Shown in pieces: positions 26,672 through 35,740 of a DNA stretch of 64,000 nucleotides; position 1 is the first letter of the stretch, and the number at the start of each line of letters is the position of its first letter. The translations under genes and the position numbers were made by a program. The stretch covers positions 1-64,000 of the forward strand of contig OMXZ01000002.1 of NCBI GenBank assembly GCA_900315165.1, in the 5' to 3' direction. The notes under the pieces were generated by a model. It saw only the letters and a program-made list of their open reading frames with translations. It was not told the origin of the DNA and ran no database searches. The stretch is from an uncultured Actinomycetes bacterium (lineage in GTDB: Bacteria > Actinomycetota > Coriobacteriia > Coriobacteriales > Atopobiaceae).

Positions 26672-29368
26672 ATGTCGGAAGCAGCCATCTCGCAGGAGCG
26701 CCCGGAAGAGACAAAACCCCGTGTCATCGCCGTGATCGACGGCAACTCGCTGATGCATCGCGCCTTCCACGCGGTCCCGCCCACGATGACCGCCCCCGAC
26801 GGCACCCCGACCAACGCGATATTCGGCTTCCTCAGCATGTTCGTCAAAATGGTCGAGACCTTCCGGCCCGACGGCATCATGTGCGCCTTCGACAAGGGCA
26901 AGCCCAAGGTCCGCATGGAGATGCTTCCCCAGTACAAGGCTCAGCGGCCGCCCATGGACCCCACGCTGCACGCCCAGTTTCCGGTCGTGAAGGACATCCT
27001 GCGCACGATGGACGTGCCCGTCGTCGAGCTCGAGGGCTGGGAGGGCGACGACATCCTCGGCACCCTGGCCCGCCGCGGCGAGGCGGCCGGCTACAACATG
27101 TACCTCATCACGGGCGACCGCGACATGTACCAGCTCTCGACCGAGCACGTGCATATCGTCGCCACCCACAAGGGCATGTCGGACGTGCAGATCATGACCC
27201 CGGAGTCCGTCGAGGACCTCTACCACGGGATTACCCCCGAGCTCGTGCCGGATTTCTACGGCCTCAAGGGCGACACGTCCGACAACATCCCGGGCGTCCC
27301 GGGCATCGGCCCCAAGAAGGCCAGCGCCCTGATCGTGCAGTACGGCAGCCTCGACGAGGTCATCGCTCATGCCGACGAGGTCAAGGGCAAGATGGGCGAG
27401 AACCTGCGGGCACATATCGATGATGCCCTCCTCAGCCGCAAGGTGGCGACCATCCGCACGGACGCCCCGCTCGACGTCGACCTGACCGATGCCAAGTGGC
27501 CGACCTTCGATGCGGCCGAGGTGCAGAAGGCCCTCGCCGCGCTCGGCTTCACCGGCATGACCAAAAAGATCCTGGCGCTCGGGGATTCCGCACCCGCAGA
27601 GGTCCTCGAGATCGCGGCGCCGCTCACGGGCGAAAAAGCACGATTGGCGCTCGACGGCGCCATCGGGGCGGGGGAGTGGGTCGCGGCCGCGCTCGATACG
27701 GGTGCCGGCAAGGGAGGCCAGCTCGCACTCGACCTCGGCGGTGCCGAAACGGGCCTCGGCCTGTGGCTCTCTGTCGAGAAGGGGCTTCTCCTCTTCGAGG
27801 GGGCAGAGGCAGACGAGGCGCTGGCCAAGCTCGTCCGTGAGGGAAGGCTTGCCGCAGGCGACGTCAAGACCCTGCTCCACGAGGTGTGCCCCTATGACTC
27901 CGCCGAACCAGCGCTCGTGGACGCGGGCGAGGTCGACCCCTCCCGCATTGCCGACGTGGGCGTCGCGGCCTATCTGCTGCAATCCGACCGCGGGGATTAC
28001 GGCGCGCCCGCGCTCATGGCTGCCTACCTACCCGAGGTGACCCTGCCCGAGCCCACCGACCGGCTGCCCCAGGCCGCGCTCGATGCCGTGGGCGTCCGCC
28101 TGCTCCTGCCGCGCCTTGTCAAATTGATGGCCGCGGACGGATCGGACCGGCTCTTCGCCCAGCTCGAGATGCCGCTTCTGCCGGTGCTCCTGCAGATGGA
28201 GCGCACGGGTCTTTCGGCCGATGCGTCCGTCTTTGCCACACAGGCCTCGGAGCTCGGGGCCGAGATCTCCGCCATGGTCGACAGCATCCATGAGCAGGCG
28301 GGCGAGGACTTCAACATCGACTCGCCCATGCAGCTGTCCCACGTGCTCTTCGACGTGCTTGGCCTGCCCACCGCTGGGCTCAAGAAGACCCAGCGCGGCT
28401 ACTACTCGACCAACGCCAAGGTCTTGGCCGACCTCGCCCGCGACCACAAGATCGTGGCCGACGTGCTCGAGTACCGCGAGCGGGCCAAGATCAAGTCCAC
28501 CTATCTCGACGCCCTGCCGGGACTCATCCGCAGGGACGGCCGCATCCATACCACGCTCAACCAGACTGTGGCCGCGACGGGCCGCCTGTCCAGTTCGGAC
28601 CCCAATCTGCAGAACATCCCGACGCGATCGGAGCTGGGCCACCGCGTGCGCCAGGCCTTTACCGTGCCGGAGGACTGCGCCTTCCTCGCCTGCGACTATT
28701 CCCAGATTGAGCTGCGCCTGCTCGCCCACCTCTCCGGGGACGAGAACCTGATTCGCGCCTTCTGCGAGGGTGAGGACTTCCATGCGGAGACCGCCGCGCG
28801 CGTCTTCGGCGTGCCGGTGTCGGAGGTGACCCCGCAGATGCGCAGCCGCGCCAAGGCCGTCAACTTCGGCATCGTCTACGGTCAGCAGGCCTATGGCCTG
28901 TCCACCTCGCTCAAGATTCCGCGTGCCGAGGCACAGGAGATGATCGACCGCTATTACGAGGCCTATCCCGGGGTTCGCACCTTCCTCGACGGCCAGGTCG
29001 CCTTTGCGCACCAGAACGGCTGGGTCCAGACCATGTACGGTCGCAAGCGCCACATAGCCGAGATTCACGCCAGCAATCGCCAGCTCGTTGCCTTCGGCGA
29101 GCGCACCGCCATGAACCACCCCATGCAAGGCAGTGCCGCAGACATCATCAAGATAGCGATGTTCCAGGTCATGGCCCGGCTGCGCGAGGAGGGCCTGTCC
29201 TCCAAGCTTGTTTTGCAGATTCACGACGAACTCGACTTCGAGGTGCCCAAAGCTGAGCTCGAAGCCTTGTCCGCGCTGGTCAAAGACACGATGGAGCACG
29301 TCGTGGAGCTGCGTGTGCCGCTCGTGGCAGAGGTCAGCTACGGGGCCAACTGGGCGGAGGCAAAGTAG
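26672..29368 (+). CDS. polA: DNA polymerase I
   Basis: An 898-residue enzyme for Okazaki-fragment processing and repair. The N-terminal 5'-3' exonuclease has VIDGNSLMHRAFHA, WEGDDILGTLA, ITGDRDMYQL and SDNIPGVPGIGPKKA. The middle 3'-5' exonuclease-like domain lacks the DEDD metal ligands (AAALDTGAG, KTLLHEVCPYDS), so no proofreading is expected. The polymerase domain has motif A DYSQIELRLLAHLSG (Asp675), motif B RSRAKAVNFGIVYGQQAYG and motif C QIHDELDFEVP (Asp852). I placed the start at 26672, where TTGGAGA lies at good distance; an ATG at 26639 is in frame but has no ribosome site. TAAAAT at 26635-26640 may be the -10. Confidence 0.96.
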   Translation: MSEAAISQERPEETKPRVIAVIDGNSLMHRAFHAVPPTMTAPDGTPTNAIFGFLSMFVKMVETFRPDGIMCAFDKGKPKVRMEMLPQYKAQRPPMDPTLHAQFPVVKDILRTMDVPVVELEGWEGDDILGTLARRGEAAGYNMYLITGDRDMYQLSTEHVHIVATHKGMSDVQIMTPESVEDLYHGITPELVPDFYGLKGDTSDNIPGVPGIGPKKASALIVQYGSLDEVIAHADEVKGKMGENLRAHIDDALLSRKVATIRTDAPLDVDLTDAKWPTFDAAEVQKALAALGFTGMTKKILALGDSAPAEVLEIAAPLTGEKARLALDGAIGAGEWVAAALDTGAGKGGQLALDLGGAETGLGLWLSVEKGLLLFEGAEADEALAKLVREGRLAAGDVKTLLHEVCPYDSAEPALVDAGEVDPSRIADVGVAAYLLQSDRGDYGAPALMAAYLPEVTLPEPTDRLPQAALDAVGVRLLLPRLVKLMAADGSDRLFAQLEMPLLPVLLQMERTGLSADASVFATQASELGAEISAMVDSIHEQAGEDFNIDSPMQLSHVLFDVLGLPTAGLKKTQRGYYSTNAKVLADLARDHKIVADVLEYRERAKIKSTYLDALPGLIRRDGRIHTTLNQTVAATGRLSSSDPNLQNIPTRSELGHRVRQAFTVPEDCAFLACDYSQIELRLLAHLSGDENLIRAFCEGEDFHAETAARVFGVPVSEVTPQMRSRAKAVNFGIVYGQQAYGLSTSLKIPRAEAQEMIDRYYEAYPGVRTFLDGQVAFAHQNGWVQTMYGRKRHIAEIHASNRQLVAFGERTAMNHPMQGSAADIIKIAMFQVMARLREEGLSSKLVLQIHDELDFEVPKAELEALSALVKDTMEHVVELRVPLVAEVSYGANWAEAK

Positions 29369-29405
29369 GCCATATGGCGAAAGCCGCAAGGATAGGAGGC
29401 AAGTC

Positions 29406-29825
29406 ATGATCAAACAGGTGACGGTGCTGGTGCCAAACAGGCCGGGAAGTCTCGAGCGCATGGGCCGCACGCTGGGCGACTCGGGTCTGCAGATCCATGG
29501 CCTGTCCGTGCAGTCGACGGGCGAGGCCGGCTATGCCCGTCTCATCTGCTCGGATCCCGACAAGGCCGTCCAAGTGCTCGAGGGCGCAGGCTACCATACC
29601 ATCGTCTCGGACGTCCTGGCGCTCGAGGTCGAGAACGTTCCGGGCGGCCTGTCGCGCGCGCTCGGACGCCTCGAGAGCCTCGACCTCAATATCGACTACA
29701 TCTATTCCTGCCCGCTCGGCGGCCGCGTGGTCGATATCGTCGCCGTATCGGGCGAACCCGTCGCCGTGAAGCTGCGCGGCGCGGGTATAGTGGGCCTCGG
29801 ACCAGAGGCGTTCGAGACGGACTGA
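29406..29825 (+). CDS. Tandem ACT-domain protein
   Basis: A 139-residue protein with two ACT-like halves: IKQVTVLVPNRPGSLERMGR at the start and LALEVENVPGGLSRALGRL from about residue 75. ACT domains bind amino acids or other small ligands and regulate enzymes or transcription. A stand-alone pair like this is a small regulatory sensor of unknown target. AGGAGG lies just upstream of the ATG. It follows polA by 37 bp, and the SpoIIE-type phosphatase begins 1 bp after its stop, so these two are translationally coupled. Confidence 0.85.
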   Translation: MIKQVTVLVPNRPGSLERMGRTLGDSGLQIHGLSVQSTGEAGYARLICSDPDKAVQVLEGAGYHTIVSDVLALEVENVPGGLSRALGRLESLDLNIDYIYSCPLGGRVVDIVAVSGEPVAVKLRGAGIVGLGPEAFETD

Positions 29826-29826
29826 G

Positions 29827-32097
29827 ATGGCAGAGGGCTCCACTGAGATAGAGAAAAGCGAGGCAAGCGAGGGCATCGGGGAGCGCAGTGTCAGCGGCGC
29901 CCTCGCGGGGCTGCTCGCCCTGACGACCGACGCGGTCATGATCTTCGACGGCGCGGGACGTGTCCTTCTGGCCAACGACGAGGCCTCGGAGCTCTTCGGC
30001 CGGGGCAGGGCGACCATGGCCGGAGCCGACGTGCGCACGTTTTTCCCGCCAGCCCCAGGCATCGTTCCCGACGAGCCTTTCGATGCCAAGGCGCTGCCCT
30101 TTGCGCTCGACGGCCGTGCGACACATGTGATGTGCGCATCGGGCGACGGGCGTCTGTCCGAGGTCGTGGTGCGCGCGGACCGCGTGAGCGCCCCGGGCGA
30201 GACCTACCTTCTGGTCGTGTCGCCCGCCCGTGGGGCGGATGCGGCCGAGCGCGAGCACGACCGTCTGCTGGAAGAGCTGCAGCGCGCCAATCATCGCCTG
30301 TCCGGCACCCTCGATATCGTCCTCAGTACCATCGATTCCGAGGATGTCGGCACGCTTTTCGGCAATGTGATCGAGGAGATCACGAATACGATGGAGGCGA
30401 GCGGGACCCTGCTCTACCTGGCCGAGGGCGAGGGCCTGCGCCTGTATGGGACGGGGGCGGCGACCGCCGGGGCGAGGCTCCCGAAATTCATCAAGAGCCG
30501 CCGCGACGTGGAGCAGCTCGCCACGGAATCGGGCGGCGCCCTGCGCTATCGCGTGCTCGAGCCGGGTCGCGACGACCTGCGGCGGGGTCGGCTCGCAACC
30601 CGTGAGGTGATCGACGAGGACACACGGCAGGTGCGCCGCGTCCCTGCCCGCAGACTTCCTCCTTTCACCAGCTTCATCGTGGCTCCGGTGTGGTTCGGCG
30701 GCTATGTGATATCGGTCATCATCGTGGGATGGGAGCACGCCCGTCAGACACGCAGGGACGATGCCCGCCTGATCGATGCCGTGGGTCGCTATCTTTCCGT
30801 CCAGCTTGCGGGCGCGCTGTCCACCTTGCGCCACCAGCGCACTGCCGAGCTCGCCGACCTCGAGGCCGACCTGCGCGACCTCCTGCTCGACATCGCCGAA
30901 CGAGATGCGGGGCAGGCCGCCGGCGACGCCTCGGCGGATTCCCTGGACACGATTGCCGCGCGGCTCTCCCAGGCGCTCAGCTGCCATGTGGCACCCGTGT
31001 GGGAGAACCGCTTCCAGACCGAGACGGTCGTCGCCCGACTGCCCGTGGGGGGCGAGCGCGACCTGCCCATGGGTCTCGACCAAATCGAGGCGACCGGCAG
31101 GCGCACATCCGTCGCGGGGACAGAGACGACGGTCGTCGGCTTCGGGGAGGGGACGCCGCTCGGCGACTGGCTGGCCGAGCAGGGGGAGCCCTGCCGCGGT
31201 GCCTTGGCGGACCTCGGAGAGGTCGCGGGGGCCAGGTACGTCTTTCTTCTGCTCCGCGACGCGGATGCCGCCGGCTTCGACGATATCGAGCTCGACTTTC
31301 TTCGTCGGCTCGCGGACGACGCGCGCGACATCGCCCAGCGTGGCGAGGAGCGCGACCGCGACCGCCATATCGCCCAGGCCCTCCAGACCGGCATGCGCAA
31401 CGAGCTACAACAGGTCGCCGGCGTCACGGCGCACGGCATCTATTCCTCAGCCACCCAGTCTGCCTTCGTGGGCGGTGACTTCTACGACCTCATCCGGCTG
31501 CCCGGCCGTCGCGCCTGCGTGATCATGGGAGACGTCTCGGGCAAGGGCGTCGAGGCCGCCTCGGTGTCCGCGGCGGTCAAGACGGCGCTGGGCGCCTACT
31601 CCTGGGAGGGTCTGCGCCCTGCTCGCATGGTTCGCCTGCTCAACGATTTTCTGCTTGGCTTCTCGCGCCTCGAGACGTTCGCGACGCTCTTTGTGGGCAT
31701 CGTGGATCTCGGGGCAGGGCGGCTCACCTACTGCTCGGCGGGACATCCGTCGGCGATTCTCGTGCATGCGAAGAGCGACGAGCTCGTTACTCTCGACGTG
31801 CAGTCTGGCGTCGTGGGCGCCTTCCCCGACATGAACTATCGCAACGGTCAGATTGAAATCGGCGTGGGCGACATCCTTTTGCTCTATACCGACGGCACGA
31901 CGGAGGCCCGGGCCCCCGGCGGCGCCTTCTTTGGCGAGGCGGGCCTGCGCGATGCGGTCATGCAGGAGCTGCCGCGCGGTTATGACGGCCTGCTCGACCG
32001 GCTGCTCTCGCGGCTCGACGAGTTCACAGGGCGTCATCTGGACGACGACGTCGCCATGGTCTCACTACGCTTCGACCAAGTCGGACAAGAAGCCTAA
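29827..32097 (+). CDS. PAS-GAF-SpoIIE (PP2C-type) phosphatase, RsbU-like
   Basis: A 756-residue signalling protein. A PAS-like domain occupies about 20-130 (LLALTTDAVMIFDGAGRVLLA), a GAF-like region about 165-345, then a linker with coiled-coil character. A C-terminal PP2C/SpoIIE phosphatase from about 530 has VGGDFYDLI near 547-555, MGDVSGKGVEAAS, YCSAGHPSAIL, LLYTDGTTEAR and DDDVAMVSLRF. All metal-binding aspartates are present. Such proteins dephosphorylate STAS anti-anti-sigma factors and so release a stress sigma factor. A candidate anti-sigma/sigma pair lies 9 kb downstream, though no STAS protein is in the window. Its stop overlaps the convergent gene's stop. Confidence 0.9.
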   Translation: MAEGSTEIEKSEASEGIGERSVSGALAGLLALTTDAVMIFDGAGRVLLANDEASELFGRGRATMAGADVRTFFPPAPGIVPDEPFDAKALPFALDGRATHVMCASGDGRLSEVVVRADRVSAPGETYLLVVSPARGADAAEREHDRLLEELQRANHRLSGTLDIVLSTIDSEDVGTLFGNVIEEITNTMEASGTLLYLAEGEGLRLYGTGAATAGARLPKFIKSRRDVEQLATESGGALRYRVLEPGRDDLRRGRLATREVIDEDTRQVRRVPARRLPPFTSFIVAPVWFGGYVISVIIVGWEHARQTRRDDARLIDAVGRYLSVQLAGALSTLRHQRTAELADLEADLRDLLLDIAERDAGQAAGDASADSLDTIAARLSQALSCHVAPVWENRFQTETVVARLPVGGERDLPMGLDQIEATGRRTSVAGTETTVVGFGEGTPLGDWLAEQGEPCRGALADLGEVAGARYVFLLLRDADAAGFDDIELDFLRRLADDARDIAQRGEERDRDRHIAQALQTGMRNELQQVAGVTAHGIYSSATQSAFVGGDFYDLIRLPGRRACVIMGDVSGKGVEAASVSAAVKTALGAYSWEGLRPARMVRLLNDFLLGFSRLETFATLFVGIVDLGAGRLTYCSAGHPSAILVHAKSDELVTLDVQSGVVGAFPDMNYRNGQIEIGVGDILLLYTDGTTEARAPGGAFFGEAGLRDAVMQELPRGYDGLLDRLLSRLDEFTGRHLDDDVAMVSLRFDQVGQEA

Positions 32098-33149
32098 AGC
32101 AAGAGGTCGTCGAGGCCGCTGCCCGCGGGGCGCAACGAGCCGATACGTCCAATCAGCCATCCGGCCATGTCGGGGTGGCCGGCGGAGCTGGCAGCCTCAA
32201 GCGCCGCTCCGAGCGCGGGCGCGCCGACTTGAGGCAGGGCGGCCGCTTTTTCGACAAGAGACATTTCGCCAATCCCCGCGAGGACGGCCAACAGGGTCGC
32301 AAGATCCTCACTTGGCGCATCTGACAGATCTTGCCGCAACAGATGCCCGGCCGCCTCGGTCACGAAGCCCGTCTCGTCGCGTAGCCAGTCCAGACGCGTG
32401 AGCGCATGCAGGAAGACAGTCGGACGCTCGTCGCATATCCACAGGGCGATCTTGCGGTCGCCGCGGGGGACGATCATCTTCTCCATCAGGTCGAACAGGC
32501 GCCCGTCCCCATGGCGGCCGCTGCCGTCGGCGCGATGCAGGACGAGAAGCTCATGGCAGAGGGCCAGGCAGGTCTGTGCCCCCTGCTCGTCCTTATCGGC
32601 ATGGCGCAGGGCATGCCAGGCCGCCGTGAGCGAGGCACGGAAGAGGTCGTCGTAGACCGTCGCCTCGAAAAGCCCCTCGGCGGCGAGGCGGGAGATGAGG
32701 CCGCAGGTCGCCGCGAGGTCGCGCGTGGGGGCGTAGGGTTCGCCCGCGAGCTGCTCGTTTGCGTGCGGGTCGCGGAAGGCCTCGGTCGAGACCGTGGGGT
32801 CCATCGGGTTGAGGAAGAGGGTCTGGCTCGCGCGCGTGAGCCCGAAACGGGTGAAGGTATCGTCGGGCGGGACCATGGCGCGCAGGCCTTGCGGCCGATG
32901 GGGCTTGGCCAGAAGGTCGACCCCGCGGTCGAGCAGGTTGCGGGCCACATCCTCATGCGCGTAGCGGAGCGCAAGCGCCAACGCGTAACTCTCATAAAAG
33001 AAGGGATGGCCACCCGGGTAGCAGGACCCCAGCGCATCGTAGAGCGCGTCGACGACCTCCGCGCGGCCCCAGGCGGCGGCGCGTTCGAGCAGGTCGACGG
33101 CCTCCGTGGGGGAGAGGGCGGCGAGTCCTTCGGACCCGAGCCGTGCCAA
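32094..33149 (-). CDS. Helical-repeat (ankyrin-like) protein of unknown function
   Basis: A 351-residue, Ala/Leu-rich, helix-rich protein whose segments such as AVDLLERAAAWGRAEVVDAL and YAHEDVARNLLDRGVDLLAK resemble ankyrin-type repeats. No enzyme motif is seen. Its stop overlaps that of the SpoIIE-like gene by 3 nt. The start is uncertain: TTG 33149 is the only usual codon, but the frame stays open upstream to about 33297. The extra stretch (GIEGLRATIGQDGPAACTAL) looks like protein and has no ATG or GTG. Either the true start is unconventional (TTG/CTG) or the 5' end has been lost. Confidence 0.65.
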   Translation of the reverse strand: MARLGSEGLAALSPTEAVDLLERAAAWGRAEVVDALYDALGSCYPGGHPFFYESYALALALRYAHEDVARNLLDRGVDLLAKPHRPQGLRAMVPPDDTFTRFGLTRASQTLFLNPMDPTVSTEAFRDPHANEQLAGEPYAPTRDLAATCGLISRLAAEGLFEATVYDDLFRASLTAAWHALRHADKDEQGAQTCLALCHELLVLHRADGSGRHGDGRLFDLMEKMIVPRGDRKIALWICDERPTVFLHALTRLDWLRDETGFVTEAAGHLLRQDLSDAPSEDLATLLAVLAGIGEMSLVEKAAALPQVGAPALGAALEAASSAGHPDMAGWLIGRIGSLRPAGSGLDDLLL

Positions 33150-33361
33150 TGCCGTGCAGGCGGCGGGGCCGTCCTGCCCGATGGTTGCGCGCAGACCCTC
33201 GATGCCTGCTGTATCGGCTTGCCGCCCCGTTGCCCTCGCCTCGATTCCGACCGCGTGTCCCTCGACCGCCCAACGCCGTTGCGCTACCCTCGACTATAAC
33301 AATTGGCCGGGGCGGGCCGGACCCGCTCGCACGATCGACACGCCATATCGAAAGGGACACG

Positions 33362-34321
33362 ATGCCCGCAGTACTGACCCACGACTTCTTCGGCCGCGAC
33401 GCGCTCGGCGCGGCCTCGCAGGTGCTCTATTTCTCAAATTTCGACGAAAACGACGCCTTCCAGCTGGGCAACCAAGGTCCCGACCCGCTCTTCTACCTGG
33501 TCGCCGACCCGCTCTCGGACCCCGAGTCCCGCGACTTCGGCGACACGATGCATCACGACCGCCCGGCCCGCCTGATCGCCTCCCTGCACGACGCCCTTAC
33601 GATGCTCTCGGAGGAGGAGCGTCCCGTGGGCGAGGCCTACGCCGCCGGCTTCCTGTGCCACTACCTGCTCGACAGCACGATGCACCCGCTCGTCTTCGCC
33701 TGGGAGCATGGCCTATGCGATGCCGGCGTGCCGGGTCTCGACCGTTCCGACCACGGCAAGGTCCATGCCGAGATCGAGCGCGATTTCGACGAGATGGTCC
33801 TCTACACCAAGACGGGTGAGACGGTCGACGCATATGTGCCGTGGCGCCATGTGCTCCAGGGGTCCGACGACGTCCTCGCGACGATCGACCGGCTGTACTT
33901 CTATATGGGGCTGTGGACCTACAGCAAGACCCTGCCGCTCGACGTCTATTCCCGTGCGGTCAAGTCGTTCCGCCGCGTCCAGCACCTCTTCTGGTCGCCC
34001 GGCGGCGGCAAGGCCCGCGTCCTCGGCACCGTGGAGCGTACCGTCACCCATAGCCGTTACTCGCTCTATTGCGCGATGGCCCATCGTGTCCGCGCCGAGA
34101 AAACCTCGGACTTCGACAACCGCGAACACCGCACCTGGGACGACCCCTTCACGGGGGAGCGGCGCACGGAGGGTTTCTGGGAGCTCTACCAGCAAGCGCT
34201 CGACCGCGTGCCGGCGGCCGAGGAGTTCTTCTTCGACCACCGCTTCGACCTGCGCCGCGCCTGCGAGCTGACGGAGGGCCTCAACTTCTCCGGCGAACCC
34301 GCGGGGGACGGGGAGGCATGA
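33362..34321 (+). CDS. Zinc-dependent phospholipase C-like protein (paralogue 2)
   Basis: A 319-residue paralogue of the gene at 9624-10553: MPAVLTHDFFGRDALG, GNQGPDPLFYLV, DTMHHDRPARL and HYLLDSTMHPLVF match the same metal-binding blocks. The N-terminal Thr-His pair here reads THD rather than THH, so one ligand may differ. No signal peptide is visible. Upstream are CTATAAC-type -10 sequence (33293-33298) and a weak AAAGG Shine-Dalgarno. The 213-bp gap to the divergent repeat-protein gene holds nothing else I can name. Its TGA overlaps the vsr start codon (ATGA), implying co-translation. Confidence 0.82.
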   Translation: MPAVLTHDFFGRDALGAASQVLYFSNFDENDAFQLGNQGPDPLFYLVADPLSDPESRDFGDTMHHDRPARLIASLHDALTMLSEEERPVGEAYAAGFLCHYLLDSTMHPLVFAWEHGLCDAGVPGLDRSDHGKVHAEIERDFDEMVLYTKTGETVDAYVPWRHVLQGSDDVLATIDRLYFYMGLWTYSKTLPLDVYSRAVKSFRRVQHLFWSPGGGKARVLGTVERTVTHSRYSLYCAMAHRVRAEKTSDFDNREHRTWDDPFTGERRTEGFWELYQQALDRVPAAEEFFFDHRFDLRRACELTEGLNFSGEPAGDGEA

Positions 34322-34833
34322 CGACCCCTCCGGCCACGAGCGAGGCCACGCGCCACTCGATGCAGGCCAACAAGTCGAAGGACACCAAGCCCGAGCTCAA
34401 GGTGAGGGCCGCCCTGCGCGCGGCGGGCCTCACGGGCTACCGTCTGCACTGGAAGAAGGCCGCAGGCAAGCCCGATATCTGCTTCCCAGGGCGGCGGGTG
34501 GCTATCTTCGTGAACGGGTGCTACTGGCACCGCTGCCCGCACTGCGCGCTGCCGATGCCGCGGCACAACACCGACTTCTGGGAGGCGAAGTTCGCCCGCA
34601 ACCAGGAACGCGACGCCCGCGACCAGGCCCTGCTTGAGGCCGAGGACTGGACAGTCGTCGTGATCTGGGAGTGCGAGCTCAAGGGGGCGCGCTTCGACTC
34701 CACGATGCGGGCGGTCATACGGGTCGTCCGGCGTGCGGGTGAGCGCCATGGCGCCGAGGGGGCCGTCGTGCACCCCGCCGCCGCCAACGGCTGGCACCGC
34801 CGTGCGGCGTGGAAGCGCCTGCGAGCCCGCTAG
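34318..34833 (+). CDS. vsr: Very short patch repair endonuclease Vsr
   Basis: A 171-residue nuclease of the Vsr family, which nicks DNA 5' of T:G mismatches made when 5-methylcytosine deaminates. Family blocks are visible: RHSMQANKSKDTKPELKVRA, GKPDICFPGRRVAIFVNGCYWHRCPHC (catalytic Asp and His, zinc-binding Cys/His) and FWEAKFARNQERDARD. Vsr normally accompanies a cytosine-C5 methyltransferase, but none occurs in the window. The ATG overlaps the stop of the phospholipase-like gene. GGGGAGG sits directly upstream. Confidence 0.9.
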   Translation: MTTPPATSEATRHSMQANKSKDTKPELKVRAALRAAGLTGYRLHWKKAAGKPDICFPGRRVAIFVNGCYWHRCPHCALPMPRHNTDFWEAKFARNQERDARDQALLEAEDWTVVVIWECELKGARFDSTMRAVIRVVRRAGERHGAEGAVVHPAAANGWHRRAAWKRLRAR

Positions 34834-34914
34834 TCCCGTCGGGCGAAATGCGGTTTTTCACAAAAGTCCCGCTTGGTAGTATTCTTACGACGTATTGGGA
34901 CGCGGGAGGTATGC

Positions 34915-35739
34915 ATGGCGACATACGTGTTCTCCGACGTGCACGGGCACCTGGGCACGCTTGAGCGGATGTTCGACCGCGTGTCTCCCTCCGAGGGGGA
35001 CCGCATCTACATGCTGGGCGACATGATCGACCGCGGGCCGGATCCCGTGGGCGTCCTGAAGTTCTGCCGCAACCTGCAGCAACACCATGGCGCCACCGTG
35101 CTCATGGGCAACCACGAGGACCTCATGCTGGCCTTTTTCGCCGACCCGCACGGGCCGGACGCGTACGTCAACTGGGCCATCAACGGAGGGCTCAAGACCG
35201 CCGAGGGTCTCGAGAAGCTCGAGGAGGACGAGATTGACGACCTGCTCGAGTGGACCCGCGGGCTGCCGCTCAGCGCCTCGGCACGCGTGGGCGAGCGCCT
35301 GTATTTCCTTTCGCACGCCGGCCTCAACCGCAAGGGCGACTGGGCGGCGCCGGTGCTCGATGAGGGCGCCGACGACGAAGCCCGCATCGCGGCCCTGACA
35401 AAGGACCAGCAGATGGACGACCTCGTCTGGGTGCGCCATGAGTTCTGGGGGCGTCCGACGGGGCTCGTGGGCACGGACGGCCGCGGCATCATCGCCATCG
35501 CCGGCCACACGCCGACCCCGTACCTCGACGAGATCGCCGATCGGCCCGACCGCCCCGGCAGGGGAGAGGACGGGCTCGGCCAGATGGTGCGCGTGGGCGC
35601 CTGCGACCAGACGGGCGGCGTCGCCGACCGTTGGGACATCGACGCGGGATGCGCCGGAGGCTATGGCTTCGGCAAGCTCCTGCTCCTGCGCCTCGACGAC
35701 GGCGAGGAATTCTACGAGTCCGTGCGTGAAGGCGAGTAG
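34915..35739 (+). CDS. Calcineurin-like metallophosphoesterase (PrpA/ApaH-like)
   Basis: A 274-residue phosphoesterase with the full metal-binding series: FSDVHGH near 5-11, LGDMIDRGPDP, MGNHEDLML and SHAGLN. A later AGHTPTP gives the last histidine. The layout is that of bacterial Ser/Thr phosphatases and diadenosine-tetraphosphatases; the sequence does not say which. I chose the ATG at 34915 because GGGAGG lies upstream. TAGTAT (34877-34882) is a good -10, so a promoter separates it from vsr. The glycosylase gene follows after 1 bp. Confidence 0.88.
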   Translation: MATYVFSDVHGHLGTLERMFDRVSPSEGDRIYMLGDMIDRGPDPVGVLKFCRNLQQHHGATVLMGNHEDLMLAFFADPHGPDAYVNWAINGGLKTAEGLEKLEEDEIDDLLEWTRGLPLSASARVGERLYFLSHAGLNRKGDWAAPVLDEGADDEARIAALTKDQQMDDLVWVRHEFWGRPTGLVGTDGRGIIAIAGHTPTPYLDEIADRPDRPGRGEDGLGQMVRVGACDQTGGVADRWDIDAGCAGGYGFGKLLLLRLDDGEEFYESVREGE

Positions 35740-35740
35740 G

